A stretch of DNA of 64,000 nt from Microcebus murinus (lineage: Eukaryota; Chordata; Mammalia; Primates; Cheirogaleidae): contig NC_134113.1 of the NCBI RefSeq assembly GCF_040939455.1, positions 13,254,501 through 13,318,500 on the forward strand, given 5' to 3'. The notes under the pieces were generated by a model that made no database searches, was not told the origin of the DNA, and saw only the letters and a program-made list of their open reading frames with translations. Below, piece after piece: positions 40,870 through 51,545 of this stretch. The translations under genes were made by a program, and so were the position numbers. Within the stretch, counting starts at the first letter, position 1. Every line of letters begins with the position of its first letter.

Positions 40870-41306
40870 TACTGTCTGCTGCAGCATTTCTCTGGCCCAG
40901 TAGTGCCATTTACCACCTATGCAATTCTGATGGGCACGGCTGGTGCTCACCAGCATCCGTGTTCTCTTCTCCAGGGACACACGGCTGGACAGCATTTTCC
41001 AGCTGTGGCCAGTGGAATGTGGGCAGAAACATGCGCCACGTCTAAGTCCAGCCCCTAAAAACCTCCTCGGGACGGTGCCCACACTCTCTCCCCAGCTAAA
41101 CCGAGATGTCTCTGAGGACTCGTAGGAGGGAGGAGCCCAGCGGTGGAAGGAGCCTGGGTTCCTGAGGGACTGTGTGGAGCAGAGCCCCTGCCCTTCCTCC
41201 CGACACACACACTGGTCCGTGATGTCCGTGAGAAATGAAACTTTACTGCAGTAAGCCACTCAAATTTGGAGGGTGTTCACTGCAGTAATTAGCCTATCTT
41301 GGGCAA
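40870..41306 (+). mobile_element. Old ERVL/MaLR-like LTR, copy 3
   Basis: GTGGCCAGTGGAATGTGGGC, CCCCTAAAAACCTCCTCGGG, GGTGGAAGGAGCCTGGGTTC, GAGAAATGAAACTTTACTGC, AGTAAGCCACTCAAATTTGG and AGTAATTAGCCTATC follow the same family as 9760-10245 and 16740-17172. The opposing 199-codon frame (40660-41259) lies across this LTR and the purine tract and is rejected as a gene. Confidence 0.55.
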
Positions 41307-41985
41307 TTGCCTGGCCCTCTCTGAGCCTCAATTTCTGGACTAGGAAATGAAGGTGTTAGGTGATACCTAAATGCCTTGTCATTAAAAACTCTGCAGGTCT
41401 CTGACTTTCTCCAGAATTTAATCCTAAGTCTTACGCAATACATTTTTTTAAAAAAATGAGTGAATTCAACCACCAACCGGGCTCTTAATGTTATGTATGT
41501 TACTCTCTGAACAGATCCATTTCTTTTAATAATAGAACAGCAGATCCATCCATAACGGGCTCATTTTTGGAAAAGGGTTTCTATTGACTGGGCCTCAGAG
41601 CGTTTGAGTCCTATAACATAAAATCAGTCAGCAATTGACTGAATTTAACTAATTTCCACTTGTGAGGTGGCCTCTGATTTAAACACCGTTTCTTATCTGT
41701 TTCCCTGTCACCTGGCTTCTTGCCAGCTCCGTACCTACAGAGGATGATTCTACATCTTCCGGAACTCTCCGGGGGGGCTAACCACTTGGAAGGAGAAAAC
41801 ACTGGCCTTGATTTCCTGTTTGGGAAATTTGGGCCATACCTAGTGGGAATATCAGCAGCCTCTCCCCCGGCAAATGTTACTGATCCACAGCAATGGAACC
41901 CTCCCATGATGTTGACCAGAGGGGGTGCCCACCAGGGCATGAGAGAGAATAAAGGTGGGTGTTATTTGTTTAGTGATGATGGACC
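41307..41985. other. Unassigned unique sequence
   Basis: No named repeat. Contains TAATTAGCCTATC at its left edge and TTTTTTTAAAAAAATGAG (41449-41466), a short A/T palindrome. Opposing frames of 90 and 109 codons (41611-41992) have no domain. Confidence 0.4.
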
Positions 41986-41989
41986 TTCC

Positions 41990-42605
41990 TAGTGGCCTCC
42001 CTGCTTGCTACCTTCATTTCACTCTCAACACATCAGCCCATGTGACTCTGTTAAAATGCAAGCCAGATCATGTCAATCCTCTGCTCATGGAATTCCAAAG
42101 AATTCTCTCACTCCAAGTAAAAAGCTAAAGTCCTTACAAAGATACCCAAGGCCATATGTTTTCTGATCTGACCATATTTCCTTCTCATCTCTCATTGCTC
42201 CCTCCATCCCAGCCACATGTACCTCTTAGCTGTGGCTGACTAGTCTACTCCTGCCTCAGGGCCTTTGCACGTGCTATTTCCTCTTCCTGGAACACTCTTC
42301 CCCAGATATCTTTATATTCTCCTCCACTTCCTTCAACATTTTGTTCTAATAAGGAGGTCTTCCCTAAAAATCTTATTTATAATTACAAAATCTCCATCAG
42401 TGACATTTCCTATTCCCCTTTCCTGATTTTATTGTTCTCCTGTTATGCATATTCTAGCCAACATAGCCAGTCTTGCTTTATTGTCTGTCCAGCCCTCCTG
42501 AATGCAAGCGTCATGAGCACGTGCTATTGCTCTTTGCTGCCACTGCCCCAGCACCTAGCAGATTGGCTGGCACATAGTCAGTGCTCAATAAATGTTTGTT
42601 GACTG
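41990..42605 (+). mobile_element. L2 LINE 3' region, ~600 bases
   Basis: AAGCCAGATCATGTCAATCC, AAAGTCCTTACAAAGATACC, TCCTGCCTCAGGGCCTTTGC, TTTCCTCTTCCTGGAACACT, CAGCACCTAGCAGATTGG and GGCACATAGTCAGTGCTCAA end with TAAATGTTTGTTGACTGG. This is a well kept L2 3' region. Confidence 0.9.
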
Positions 42606-43015
42606 GAATTGAAATGTTGCTCTGACCTTGTATTTATCAAGTGACACTATAGGCCCCTTATATTTAATTTCTTATATTATGTGCCATGGATAGGTGTTAA
42701 TTACTACTGTTTTTACTATTACTCTTCTGTGATTCCAGCGTGGTCACCCAGGGGTAGAGAATGGAATGACATTGTCCCACTCTGAAAAGCCAGCTTGGGG
42801 CGGAGGAAGAGAGGGCTGGGAGTTCCTGAATCACTGGGACCCTTTCACTCTGGGTTGGAGATACCTGTGTCATAGCAGAGGTTTCTACCCAAGACGCATG
42901 CACCTCAAACTTAGGAGGGCCTGAAAATCCCCTGAAATCATAGGCAAACATGTGGCTGTGTGTGTGTGTTAAACATATATGTCTGCTCATTCATTCTTTT
43001 CATGATGCCTCCTAG
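42606..43015. other. Unassigned sequence
   Basis: TTATTTAATTTCTTATATTA then unique sequence. A short GT run (42959-42970) is present. No gene. Confidence 0.4.
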
Positions 43016-43019
43016 TGCC

Positions 43020-43680
43020 AACTCCTTCCTGGGCCCCTGAGTTGCAAAAGAAGTCCTTGTGCGGCTTATATTCTAACAAGGGAAGAAACATTGAGCAAAT
43101 ATATATTTCTGTAAATAATGAAGCTAAAAGCCTAGGGAAAGACCAAGCTGGCAGGTGGCTTTTTCAGGTAACATAAAATGGAAGCTCTCTTTGAGAAGAT
43201 GAACCTGTAGCAGAGCTCTGAATAAAGCAGGGGGAATAAACAATGCAACTATGAGGCAGAGAGAAGAGCAAATGCAAAGATGCTGCAATGAGAACACCTT
43301 GGCATGTGCAGGAAATGGGAAGGAGGCCAGTGTGGCCGGAATACAGAAAGCCATAGAGAGAATGGCAGGAGAAGAGGATGGAGAGTAGGGGGGTGGGGGC
43401 AGGCAGGTAGCAAGCACCATGCAAAGTGCGGCCTTTGCATGTGGATTTAATTGTAAGGATGATGGGAGTCCAGGCGAGGGTTGTGAGCGAAGGTGCAGCA
43501 AGATCCGCCTAGAGCTTCAAAAGGCTCTCAAGCTGCGGTGTGCAGAGCGGACTGCAGGGGGCAAGCTTAGGAAGCAGGGAGCCAGCGCAGGAAGCACAGC
43601 AGCTAGCCACAGGAGAATGGGTGGCCTGGGCCAAGCAGTGGCAGTGGCAAAGGCGAGGCATAGGATTGCTGGCTGATGGG
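43020..43680 (-). mobile_element. L2 LINE 3' region, antisense, ~650 bases
   Basis: GCAGAGCTCTGAATAAAGCA, GAAGAGCAAATGCAAAGATG, GGAGGCCAGTGTGGCCGGAA, TTTGCATGTGGATTTAATTG, GGGAGTCCAGGCGAGGGTTG follow antisense L2. It faces the sense L2 at 41990-42605 with ~400 bases between, forming a tail-to-tail inverted pair. Confidence 0.8.
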
Positions 43681-44105
43681 TGTGGATGCATGGGCATGTA
43701 TCCGGAGAGAGAGTCGTTATCAGCCACCTGTCTGTTTCTCCTGACGGCCCAGCATGCTTGCCTGCTGCTTCTGGTGAAAGCATCTCCACTTCATGTTTGG
43801 GGAACTAGCCTGCACCAGGGGACGCAGCCTGCGTGGAACTGCCCTTTGAAGGGGATCAGCCCTGGACCTCGGCTAGGTCAGTGAGGCTCCCTTACCTGGA
43901 AAACTGTTCCTTCAGCAGAGTGACACATAGGTCTGAAATCGGAAAACATTCACCCTGACGGTACTCCCCTGCGAGAGCTCCCAGGAGTTCTGCTACCCAG
44001 ACAATGGGGCTGCTTTGTTCCCATCCTTTCCACTTTCCGCCCATGATACCAAGTGATTCTTATGCCCGTGACACTTCGGAAGCACAGTTTCAGAGTCAAT
44101 GGGAT
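43681..44105. other. Unassigned sequence
   Basis: Frames of 114-115 codons (43540-43884; 44004-44351) have no domain. Nothing else named. Confidence 0.4.
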
Positions 44106-44109
44106 ATAG

Positions 44110-44236
44110 GAAAAGGCTATCAGACTGAGATTCAGGAAACCTGGGTCCTAGACTTTGTTCTGTCACTAAATAGTTATGTAATGTTGGCAAACATCCTCCC
44201 TTCCAATCCTCTGCATTTAATTTCCTTACCTCTTGC
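44110..44236 (+). mobile_element. MIR fragment
   Basis: GGAAAAGGCTATCAGACTGA, GATTCAGGAAACCTGGGTCC, TTCTGTCACTAAATAGTTAT and TTTAATTTCCTTACCTCTTG follow MIR sense. Confidence 0.7.
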
Positions 44237-44270
44237 AAAAAAAAAAAAAAGAGAGAGAGAGAGAGAGAGA
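44237..44270. repeat. A-run plus (GA)n
   Basis: Fourteen A residues then ten GA units, placed exactly at the end of the MIR core. Confidence 0.95.
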
Positions 44271-44397
44271 AGGCAGAGATGCGACCCACTGTATCTTCTC
44301 GAGACACTTGCTATGTACCCATATCCAAGCATGTGGCATAGAACATTATAACCAGTAGAATGTTTGTATCCCTCGCTGGCCTAGAGAAGGGGGCAGT

Positions 44398-44475
44398 GTC
44401 ATTCATTCACAGGGAAATGTTTGCTGAGCCCCTTCCATGTGACGGGCACCATGCAATGTTCCAGGGTGATTACCT
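44398..44475 (-). mobile_element. L2 3'-end, antisense
   Basis: GTCATTCATTCACAGGGAAA, TGTTTGCTGAGCCCCTTCCA and GGGCACCATGCAATGTTCCA are the antisense L2 terminus, diverged. Confidence 0.65.
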
Positions 44476-46140
44476 GTGTCTGCTCCTGCTCAGTACTAAT
44501 GTCCAGCAAATGTTTTCAAACAAATGATTTAACTTCAGGATTCCTTTAGAGACCAATGAATGCATTAAATGCATACTGTAAGGTGATTGAAAATTATTAT
44601 TATGAGAATTATCTCTTTAGAGCTTCCTCTCCAGTTCCAGCAGTCTATGAATCTATGAGTTGTTTATTTGAAAGGTTAGCGAGGATGGACTGTGTCTTCT
44701 GGAAATCACAGCAGCTCACCTGGTGCTTTTCTTAACGAGATGCCATGAGCAGGTTATCCTGACCCACTCATCAACACTTTCTTAGACAACAGGATTAGTA
44801 GATAATTCACCTGTCTGGAAAAACAGGTGCTAACTTCTACTTTATGGCTAGGCTGAGGGGTGGGGGGGGGGATGAAAGTAACTGTTTCCATAGCAACAGA
44901 AATGCACAATTTAAAGAACATAGTGTCTTGCTTAAATCTATTTATAAAGAATGTGTAGGAAATACAATTAAGGAAACTAACAGCAGATGAAGTGCTTGGG
45001 CTCTGAGTTGATTGTCTGTCTTCCATCATTTTGCAATCAAGAAAAATCAGTTGCAAAAGGACCAAGGGGTCAGTGGCAGGGGAGTGTGCACAAAGAGGAG
45101 TGTGCAGCTTTCCTGCATGGTGGCAGAGCCAGGCTCCTCCACGCCCCTGCGTTCCGGGCCCCAAAGTGAGAGCTCGCACCGCCCCTGCGCAGCCTTGTTC
45201 AGACAATTTTCAAGGCTGGCCTGAGGTGTGGGTTAGTAGGTCACCACCTTCCAGACCTGATTTAATAGTCCCCTGTGGCGCACTAGACTGCTAAAACCTT
45301 TATTGTTGACCTGTAATTTTCACCGTGAGATTTCCAAAGCTGCATTTGTAACGCCTCCTTTGTTTCCAAAACTCATCATGCTACCCATGTGCCTCACGGC
45401 GGCCCCAAACTGACACATCCAAACCAGCTCCCCTTCCTGACCGACTTACTCCGTCCCATCACCGCTCCAGCATCCCAGATGGATACCTCTCACCGCCCTA
45501 AATCTTGCCCACTTTTTTCTCAATTGTCTCTTGCAACCTTTCAAGTGTCATGACCCAAGATGACCCGAAATGCAGAAGAGCAGGTCTGGATGCAGGTCTT
45601 TGGAGGGACATTCCCTGGCTCCTTTCTTGGGCCACGTCACCTCTCCCAGCACACACGCTGGTCCTGGGCTCCAGACCCAGGAGTGCCCAAGTGTCTAAAT
45701 CCCGCCTGCCAAGCAAAACCTTGACCGTGCGTTCCTTGAACTTCAGGTGCTGGCGCAGCTGTGTGCTGGTGGGTGCCTCACCGGACAGTCTCAGCTGTCA
45801 CTAACTCTGCAGGAGCTGTGGTTGTGCAGCTGCCCGCCCATGACCAGTTACACCTTCATCCTGCACTGGGCCGCGCAAGCAGGGTGTGCTCAATTGTTGG
45901 TGGTGACTGCCCACACACCCCCTTCCTTCCTGCACGGTCCCCAGCAACCACGAACTCTTGCTTAACCTGGAAAAAAGAAAAGGCCTCCTGGTCCATCTCT
46001 CCGGTATTCATGCTTCTCTCTCACTAACGAACCAGAGAGGCTGTATGCAATCCAAGGGACTCCTAAATGGAATAAAATGACTCCCTTGTCACGTGGGTCG
46101 ATGATAACCCAACACTAAATAATAAAGAAAAAAGATCATA
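44476..46140. other. Unassigned sequence, ~1.7 kb
   Basis: No firm repeat call. 45360-45545 has CCTCCTTTGTTTCC and AAACCAGCTCCCCTTCCTGA, which may be L2. A G-run lies near 44863-44871. Frames of 87-150 codons overlap on both strands without domains. 45240-45350 (GATTTAATAGTCCCC; CCTTTATTGTTGACC) is AT-rich unique sequence. Confidence 0.4.
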
Positions 46141-46284
46141 AATACAATAGTCCTCTGGTATCCACTGTTTTGCTTTCTGTTTCCATTACCGTTGAGGGTT
46201 CTGGCCGAGGTTTCAGTTACCCTTGGTTAACCATGGTCCAAAAATATTAAATAGAAAGTTCTAGATATAAACAATTCATAAGTT

Positions 46285-46569
46285 TTAACACGTTGACTGC
46301 CACGTGAGTTGTATTTAACTCAGGCTACTTTTGAGCCTGGGGCCTCGTGAAGCAAAACCCTGCAGTTGGTTCGTGATAATCTTACTTGTTGATGTTCTTA
46401 TTGTTACAGTTAATATTGACAATTTAATTCTAAAAACGTGGATTGCGTTGCATATAACTTGTGCACAGAAAACAATAAAAAATAAATTAGAAAGATTGTT
46501 TTGTTTTAATAAAACACCGTGGCCCCAGGGAAAATATTCTTTTTTCTAGTGTGGCAGGCAGTGTGTTGC
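46285..46569. mobile_element. piggyBac-like MITE nested in the Tigger
   Basis: Inverted termini CACGTTGACTGCCAC (46289-46303) and GTGGCAGGCAGTGTG (46551-46565; complement CACACTGCCTGCCAC) agree at 12 of 15 positions. The left flank is TTAA (46285-46288) and the right flank TTGC (46566-46569), a TTAA duplication with two changes. Around the insert the Tigger order (AGTTTTAA | AGTGCGTGTGTTCTGAGT) is collinear with the uninterrupted family. 277 bases, no transposase frame. Lemurs are known to carry lineage-specific piggyBac elements. Confidence 0.75.
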
Positions 46570-46734
46570 AGTGCGTGTGTTCTGAGTGGTGTGATGGGAT
46601 CTCACACTGCTGCTCAGCCCTGTCCAGACGTGACTCTTGCCCGTGTCCAATGTCTCCACACCGTCCGTGCTAGTGGCCATCCAGGTGATCAGATTGGCTG
46701 TCCAGGATTCACAGTACTTGTGTTCAAGTAACCT

Positions 46735-46799
46735 TTATTTTACTTAATTTTCACTTTACTAATAATAATTTTACTTAATTTTTACTTTACTAATAATAA
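46735..46799. repeat. Tandem duplication, ~31-base unit, two copies
   Basis: TTTTACTTAATTTTCACTTT..ACTAATAATAA is followed directly by the same unit with one or two changes (TTTTACTTAATTTTTACTTT..). It lies in the Tigger remnant. Confidence 0.9.
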
Positions 46800-47139
46800 C
46801 TTAAGTCTTAGTTATTGATGCTGACCTAATTTATAAACTTAACTTTGTCAAAGGCATGTGCATATAGGAAAAAACACAGTTTTTTTGCAGGGTTTGGTGC
46901 TACCCATGGTTTCAGGCTTCCACTGGGGGTCTTGGAACGCATTCACATAAGCGGGGACTACTGTAAAACACAAGAAAACCAGTGCCTTGCATTACAAAGA
47001 ACTCTTCTGGTCCATTTCTCCAGCACCCTCCTTCCTACCAGAAAGAATCTAATCAGAAGACTCTTGAGTCTTTTTTTTTTTTTCCTATAATGACTAAGGC
47101 TCTGTGACAACAGGTGCAGCCCAAGGAATTTAACCCTCC

Positions 47140-47605
47140 AGCCGGCTTCCCTAAGCCTTATTCCAGCTCCGTCTCCAGCGCCTGCCACATCTGTCTTCCT
47201 TTCCTTCCCCAAACAAGCCCGGCACATTCCCTTGGGACTTGCTGCTTCTTCTGTCTGAGTCTCCTCACCTCAAATTATTGCTTGTTTGGTTCTTACCATT
47301 CATTTCCCAGCTCAGAGAAGCCTTCCTGGACCAGCCTGTAGAGAGTAACCCCTGCCCCCAGCCAAGACTTCTATTTGCTCTGTTTCATCCATGGCATTCA
47401 CTGCTGCCTCCAATTATTTTCTCCACTTGCAGCTCCACTTGCTTATTTCTTATTTCCTCCACCAGCATATAAGCTCGTTGAAACAGACACGCTGTCTGCA
47501 TTGCTCACCTCTACGTCCCCAGTCTCCAAACAGCGCCTGGCACAGAGCAGAAGTTCAGTAAACACGCATCACAGGAATGAATGCTCGCAGGAATGAATGA
47601 ATGGT
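47140..47605 (+). mobile_element. L2 LINE 3' region
   Basis: CATTCATTTCCCAGCTCAGA, GAAGCCTTCCTGGACCAGCC, CAGCATATAAGCTCGTTGAA, ACAGCGCCTGGCACAGAGCA, GAAGTTCAGTAAACACGCAT and GAATGAATGAATGG give a complete L2 end. Confidence 0.85.
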
Positions 47606-47607
47606 TT

Positions 47608-47855
47608 GGCAATACAGCCTAACAGAACCACGGGCTCCAAAGTGTGACATCTTTGTGTGTGAATCCTGCTTTGAGCATTTAATAGTTAATCTGACCACAG
47701 GCAAGGCAGTTAACTGTTCAAGGTCTTTCTTCCTTTGTAAAATAGGGCAAAACACAACATTTATCTCATGATTGAGAGGACTCAGTGAGATAGCACAGGC
47801 CAAGCACAAGGGCTGGCGTATAACCTCGACAAATGGAAATTGTAATTATCTTCCT
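47608..47855 (+). mobile_element. MIR SINE, near full length
   Basis: TGTGTGTGAATCCTGCTTTG, GGCAAGGCAGTTAACTGTTC, CTTCCTTTGTAAAATAGGGC, TTTATCTCATGATTGAGAGG and CAAGCACAAGGGCTGGCGTA follow MIR sense directly after the L2. Confidence 0.8.
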
Positions 47856-48026
47856 ATTTTCACCTATTATGTAATACTCTTCCTATTATTGACAATTAAT
47901 GGAGTTAAAATTCTTTTAAACCTTACCTTATAGAAAGTCCTCTTGGGGAAACTCTAGTCTAATCTAATCCTTCCCTATTGCCATATTGAAGTTTCATCTC
48001 CTCTCAAATTACTGTAAAATAAGAAT

Positions 48027-48112
48027 TTAATGACTATTTAATGAGCATCTACTATGCTCAGGCATTTGATATATATTATCTCTTTCGTCCTCCACTGGGG
48101 GAGGAGCAGACA
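48027..48112 (-). mobile_element. MIR fragment, antisense
   Basis: TGACTATTTAATGAGCATCT, ACTATGCTCAGGCATTTGAT and ATATATTATCTCTTTCGTCC are antisense MIR. Confidence 0.7.
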
Positions 48113-48570
48113 CTGGTAATTGTGCCATAATATCCATTCTGCATTTGTATTTAGCGAGAGAATCCCAATTATTAATACTTGGGGGGGGAGGAACAAAGAG
48201 AATATCTCCCAACCTCGCCGCCCTGACAGTCAGTCGTGCCATGCCGTGAGACTACTCCGTGGCCGTTCAGATAAAGCAGAGGGAACTGAGTCAGCCAGGA
48301 TACTGGCCTGTGTCTACTCCAGCCCCACAGTTGTGGCAGCCTAGAGGTGGGCTTCATGGCAGGGGCTGAGGAGGCTTGAAGGTAGCTTGAACCACGAGGT
48401 AAGCACGAGAACTATGGGGCAGAAAGGTAACCTGGAGGCCCTACCTCCAGACTACATTTATGGAGAAATAAAAAATGCATTTCTATTTAATTCAAGTCAG
48501 TGATGTCCAAGCTTTTCTGTGATAAGAAGCAAAACCTAATCCTAACCTTTATCATGGGCATTCTAAGCCA
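48113..48570. other. Unassigned sequence
   Basis: A G-run lies at 48181-48188. No repeat or gene named. Confidence 0.4.
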
Positions 48571-48574
48571 GTGT

Positions 48575-48695
48575 TATTAATGAAAAACGTGAACCTTAGA
48601 AGGAATGAATGATTTCCCCAAGATCACATGGCTAAAAAGTCACCAACCTGGTATTTCAGTGCTGATGAACTTCATTCCAATGTAGAAGACTCTCC
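48575..48695 (-). mobile_element. MIR fragment, antisense
   Basis: CGTGAACCTTAGAAGGAATG, ATTTCCCCAAGATCACATGG, CTAAAAAGTCACCAACCTGG and TATTTCAGTGCTGATG follow antisense MIR. Confidence 0.65.
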
Positions 48696-49385
48696 CATTA
48701 ATCCTACAAACTATTTCTCAACTCGGATCTCAGAGGGGCTTACCTCAAACCCTCAGAATCCTTTCTAGAGCACCCCTGAAGGACATCGAGCTCAAGATTC
48801 ATTGCTCAGTCCTTTGTTTTTACTATTAAGAAGGTTCTTCTTTAATGCGACTGCTGAACTGTCCTCTGCAGTAGCCACATCATAACTGAGAACGTGCAAA
48901 CCAGTAAGCCTCGTGGAGTGTGCACTCAGCCCTTCAAACCTCTGAGGACGGCCTTCAAGCCTTCCTCAGTCTCCCGTCCTCCAACAGCAGTGAGCTTTCA
49001 TTCATGCATGACGCAGGAAGGAGGGATTCCTACATGCCAAGCACCGTGCCATGCGCCGGGCAGGTGTGATGGCTGGCCTCAGGGAGCTTAAAGTCCAACA
49101 GGGCTCCCGGAAAGGACGTGGTCTCCTTTGATCACAATAAAGTTTGTAGATTACTTTTGGAAGAGTGGTCCCTAGCAATGCTTCCAATTATGGGGACATG
49201 GACTGGTAAAGTCAGATTCTCAGTATCGAGCGGGCCCTACCCTTAGCCTCCTTCCTTTTATTCTCTTCATACTCTCCTCGACAATCTCAATTATGCCTAT
49301 TATTCGAGCAGTCAACTGCATACCGAAAAACCCGGCCTTTATCTCCAGACTTTCTCTTGGGCTCTGGACTTTAATTTAAAGGTCT
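48696..49385. other. Unassigned sequence, part L2-like
   Basis: GTGAGCTTTCATTCATGCAT, GATTCCTACATGCCAAGCAC and GGCCTCAGGGAGCTTAAAGT (48990-49095) look like an antisense L2 terminus. The rest is unnamed. Confidence 0.5.
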
Positions 49386-49387
49386 AA

Positions 49388-50260
49388 TTGTCAACCTCAC
49401 CTTGATACACCACCAGGCCTGCAAAGGCAGTAAGTTCAAAACTGAATTCATCGCCTCTCTCCCTCTCTCCCTCCTCCATCCAACACGGTCTGTCCTCCTG
49501 TGCTCTCTGTTCTGGTTAATGTCACCACCAACTACTCCATTTCCCAGGCTTGTTTGACCCCCTCCTCCACCTTACACTCAGCCGATCTTTCACGTATTTC
49601 TCACACCCACCCCTGCCTCTCTGCCTCCATATCTGCTATTATTAATAAGTCCCTCATCCTCGTTTCCCCGAACCATTCCAACCCCCCCCCCCCCCCGGCT
49701 AATCCTCCTGCTCCTGACCTCAGCCCTGCACCTTCCTATCTAACCTACACACTCTTAGCACTGATCTCTCCACATCAAACCCTTCCCCACTTAAAAACCT
49801 TCCATGGAACATGCCTACTTATCAGCTGCAAACGCTGTAGCCTGCCCTAAAATGTCCTCGTCAATCACGCTCCAATTCGTGTTTCCAGCTCCATCTCTTT
49901 CCACTCCCCTGACCCAAATTCTACACCCCGAACTCCAGCTACATGAAATGGCTCCCTGTGTCCTGATGTGCCACATGCTTTACTGACCCTGTGTCCTTCC
50001 TCTTTGGTGGCCCCTCTTTGGTGAAATGTCACTGCCTGTGCGCTCCCCAGCTCATCGTACAGCCTCTGCTGCAACCTCGCCACACGACTGTAGATCACTT
50101 TTTATGTGACGGTCTTTGTGACTATAAGCTCATGGAGGGCAGTAATCACTTCCCACTCACCTCTGTGTGCCCTCGATGTACACGTGCTCTGCGCACAGAG
50201 GGGAAACCAGAGGCGATTAACCATTAATGACCTCTCCTGTGTTTCCAGCACCACCTCGAC
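49388..50260 (+). mobile_element. L2 LINE 3' region, ~870 bases
   Basis: CAAAACTGAATTCATCGCCT, GTCACCACCAACTACTCCAT, TTTCCCAGGCTTGTTTGACC, CAAACCCTTCCCCACTTAAA, AACCTTCCATGGAACATGCC, GTGAAATGTCACTGCCTGTG and TATAAGCTCATGGAGGGCAG keep L2 order. A 15-C run at 49682-49696 interrupts it. The 116-codon frame is a by-product. Confidence 0.85.
49682..49696. repeat. Poly(C) run
   Basis: Fifteen consecutive C within the L2; prone to sequencing and replication length error, so the exact count is uncertain. Confidence 0.8.
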
Positions 50261-50339
50261 CACCGCACACGACTACTATTCGCCTGACTACTGTGACAGG
50301 TTCTTGAGGTCAGAAAGTGCAGCATAATAATATGCTTAA

Positions 50340-50400
50340 TAATGCATAACGTTTATTAAGCACTTACAGTATGCCTGGTGTCAAAGCAAAAATTGCACTG
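50340..50400 (-). mobile_element. MIR end, antisense
   Basis: AACGTTTATTAAGCACTTAC and AGTATGCCTGGTGTC are antisense MIR start. Confidence 0.6.
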
Positions 50401-50895
50401 GGTAAAGTTAAGCAGGCAAGGAAGGCTTTGTTCAAGGCTGCTGTGACAGGGAGAGAGGCCAGAACTCAGCCTGTGCTCAGCTGCACTGGCACAAGGTTGG
50501 AAGAGGTTTTAAGAGCCAGAGGGGTGGGATCATGGACCACCTGCTCTTGCTAATAGGCCTTACCCAAAGAAGAAGTACTCCTTCTTGCATCTCCTTGACA
50601 GGAAATAGTTATACAAGTTGGAGCAAGGCACCCAGCCTCCCACTGAGACTTGGAGTTAGGGGCTTGTGTTCCATGATGGTCACATGTCAAAGGGATGTCC
50701 CCTACGTCCTGGAGAAAGACATTTTTGGGGCTACAAACTGGCAAGAGACTTTTAAAAAGATTTACATCTCAAAGGGGCATAGAAAAAATTTGCAATTACA
50801 ATTTCTCTGAAGTCAATGCTCTAAAAAGGGAAGGGAGGGACCTGGAGTCAGGAAGAAGCCTGTCTAACGTTGAGTCAAGCTGAGAGGAAAGTTAA
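50401..50895. other. Unassigned sequence
   Basis: ATTGCACTGGGTAAAGTTAA then unique sequence, with overlapping 60-92 codon frames and no domain. Confidence 0.4.
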
Positions 50896-50897
50896 GG

Positions 50898-51035
50898 CCA
50901 TCTTAGTCACTGGCATTGTGCTCAGCACTTCACCATCCTATTTAGTGATCCTCACAACAACCCTCTGTAGAAGACATTAATAGACCCTTCGTTTCACAGC
51001 AAAAGGCTGGCAGAGCTGCACGCCATTGCTGACCC
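50898..51035 (-). mobile_element. MIR fragment, antisense
   Basis: CACTGGCATTGTGCTCAGCA, TAGTGATCCTCACAACAACC, CTCTGTAGAAGACATTAATA and TCGTTTCACAGC follow antisense MIR. Confidence 0.75.
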
Positions 51036-51064
51036 AGCTGCCTGTCTGTACCAGCTAATTCATT

Positions 51065-51140
51065 TCTTCAACCTCGGTCTGTGCTCAGTCTGGCACATAG
51101 TAAGAACCTAACATGTTGGTTTGTTGAGTGAATAAATGAC
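51065..51140 (+). mobile_element. L2 3'-end fragment
   Basis: CTCAGTCTGGCACATAGTAA, GAACCTAACATGTTGGTTTG and TTGAGTGAATAAATG are L2 tail. Confidence 0.75.
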
Positions 51141-51419
51141 CTTTGTGTTACACCTCTCTGGCATGTAGTTGGCCAAGTGATCCCACTGAGTGAAAAAGGA
51201 TGGTAGATCCCATAGGATGCTATGAGATCTCAGCTAGCAATTGGTGGGTCTCTTCTGGAATACCAGGTGCTGTAGACCAAGGGCAGGCATCCTACACTTG
51301 AGCACAAGTCCACAGGTAGCAAGACACAGAAGGGTGAGCAATAAACATTTGTGCAAAATGCTGAAGGAAATTTAAAAAGATGTGAGGCACTACAGAGTGT
51401 TTCATATTTTAGGCAGCCA

Positions 51420-51540
51420 CCTTGCCGTTGAGCAGCTATTGGTTAAGTGCTCAATAAACGTTAGCTATTATGCATACAACTGGTGTGGACAATGCTTAGG
51501 AGCATGAACCCTGGGATCAGACTGCCTGCTTGTGGCAAGG
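51420..51540 (+). mobile_element. MIR end plus start of a second MIR (left part of a split copy)
   Basis: GGTTAAGTGCTCAATAAACG and TTAGCTATTATGC end one sense MIR. TGCTTAGGAGCATGAACCCT and GGGATCAGACTGCCTGCTTG begin another, which is cut at 51545 by the MLT1 and resumes at 51932. Confidence 0.7.
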
Positions 51541-51545
51541 GTTAA

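Larger units (their letters stand above)
46145..46963 (+). mobile_element. Tigger-family DNA transposon remnant with TA duplication
   Basis: Left end CAATAGTCCTCTGGTATCCA and right end ATAAGCGGGGACTACTG (complement CAGTAGTCCCCGCTTAT) are Tigger inverted termini, flanked by TA at 46143-46144 and at 46964-46965. Internal CAGTACTTGTGTTCAAGTAA and CCTTTATTTTACTTAATTTT match the Tigger region just before the transposase start; the transposase itself is deleted. A TTAA-type element (46289-46565) splits it. Without that insert the length is ~540 bases. Confidence 0.85.

Noticed and set aside
40660..41259. Longest open frame of the window (199 codons, minus strand)
   Set aside because: It crosses an old LTR and a polypurine tract, whose complement yields low-complexity Ser/Pro/Phe/Leu sequence. 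No domain, no splice support.
46285..46569. Hairpin or microRNA precursor from inverted ends
   Set aside because: The symmetry is restricted to 15-base termini next to TTAA-type flanks, which fits a DNA transposon much better.
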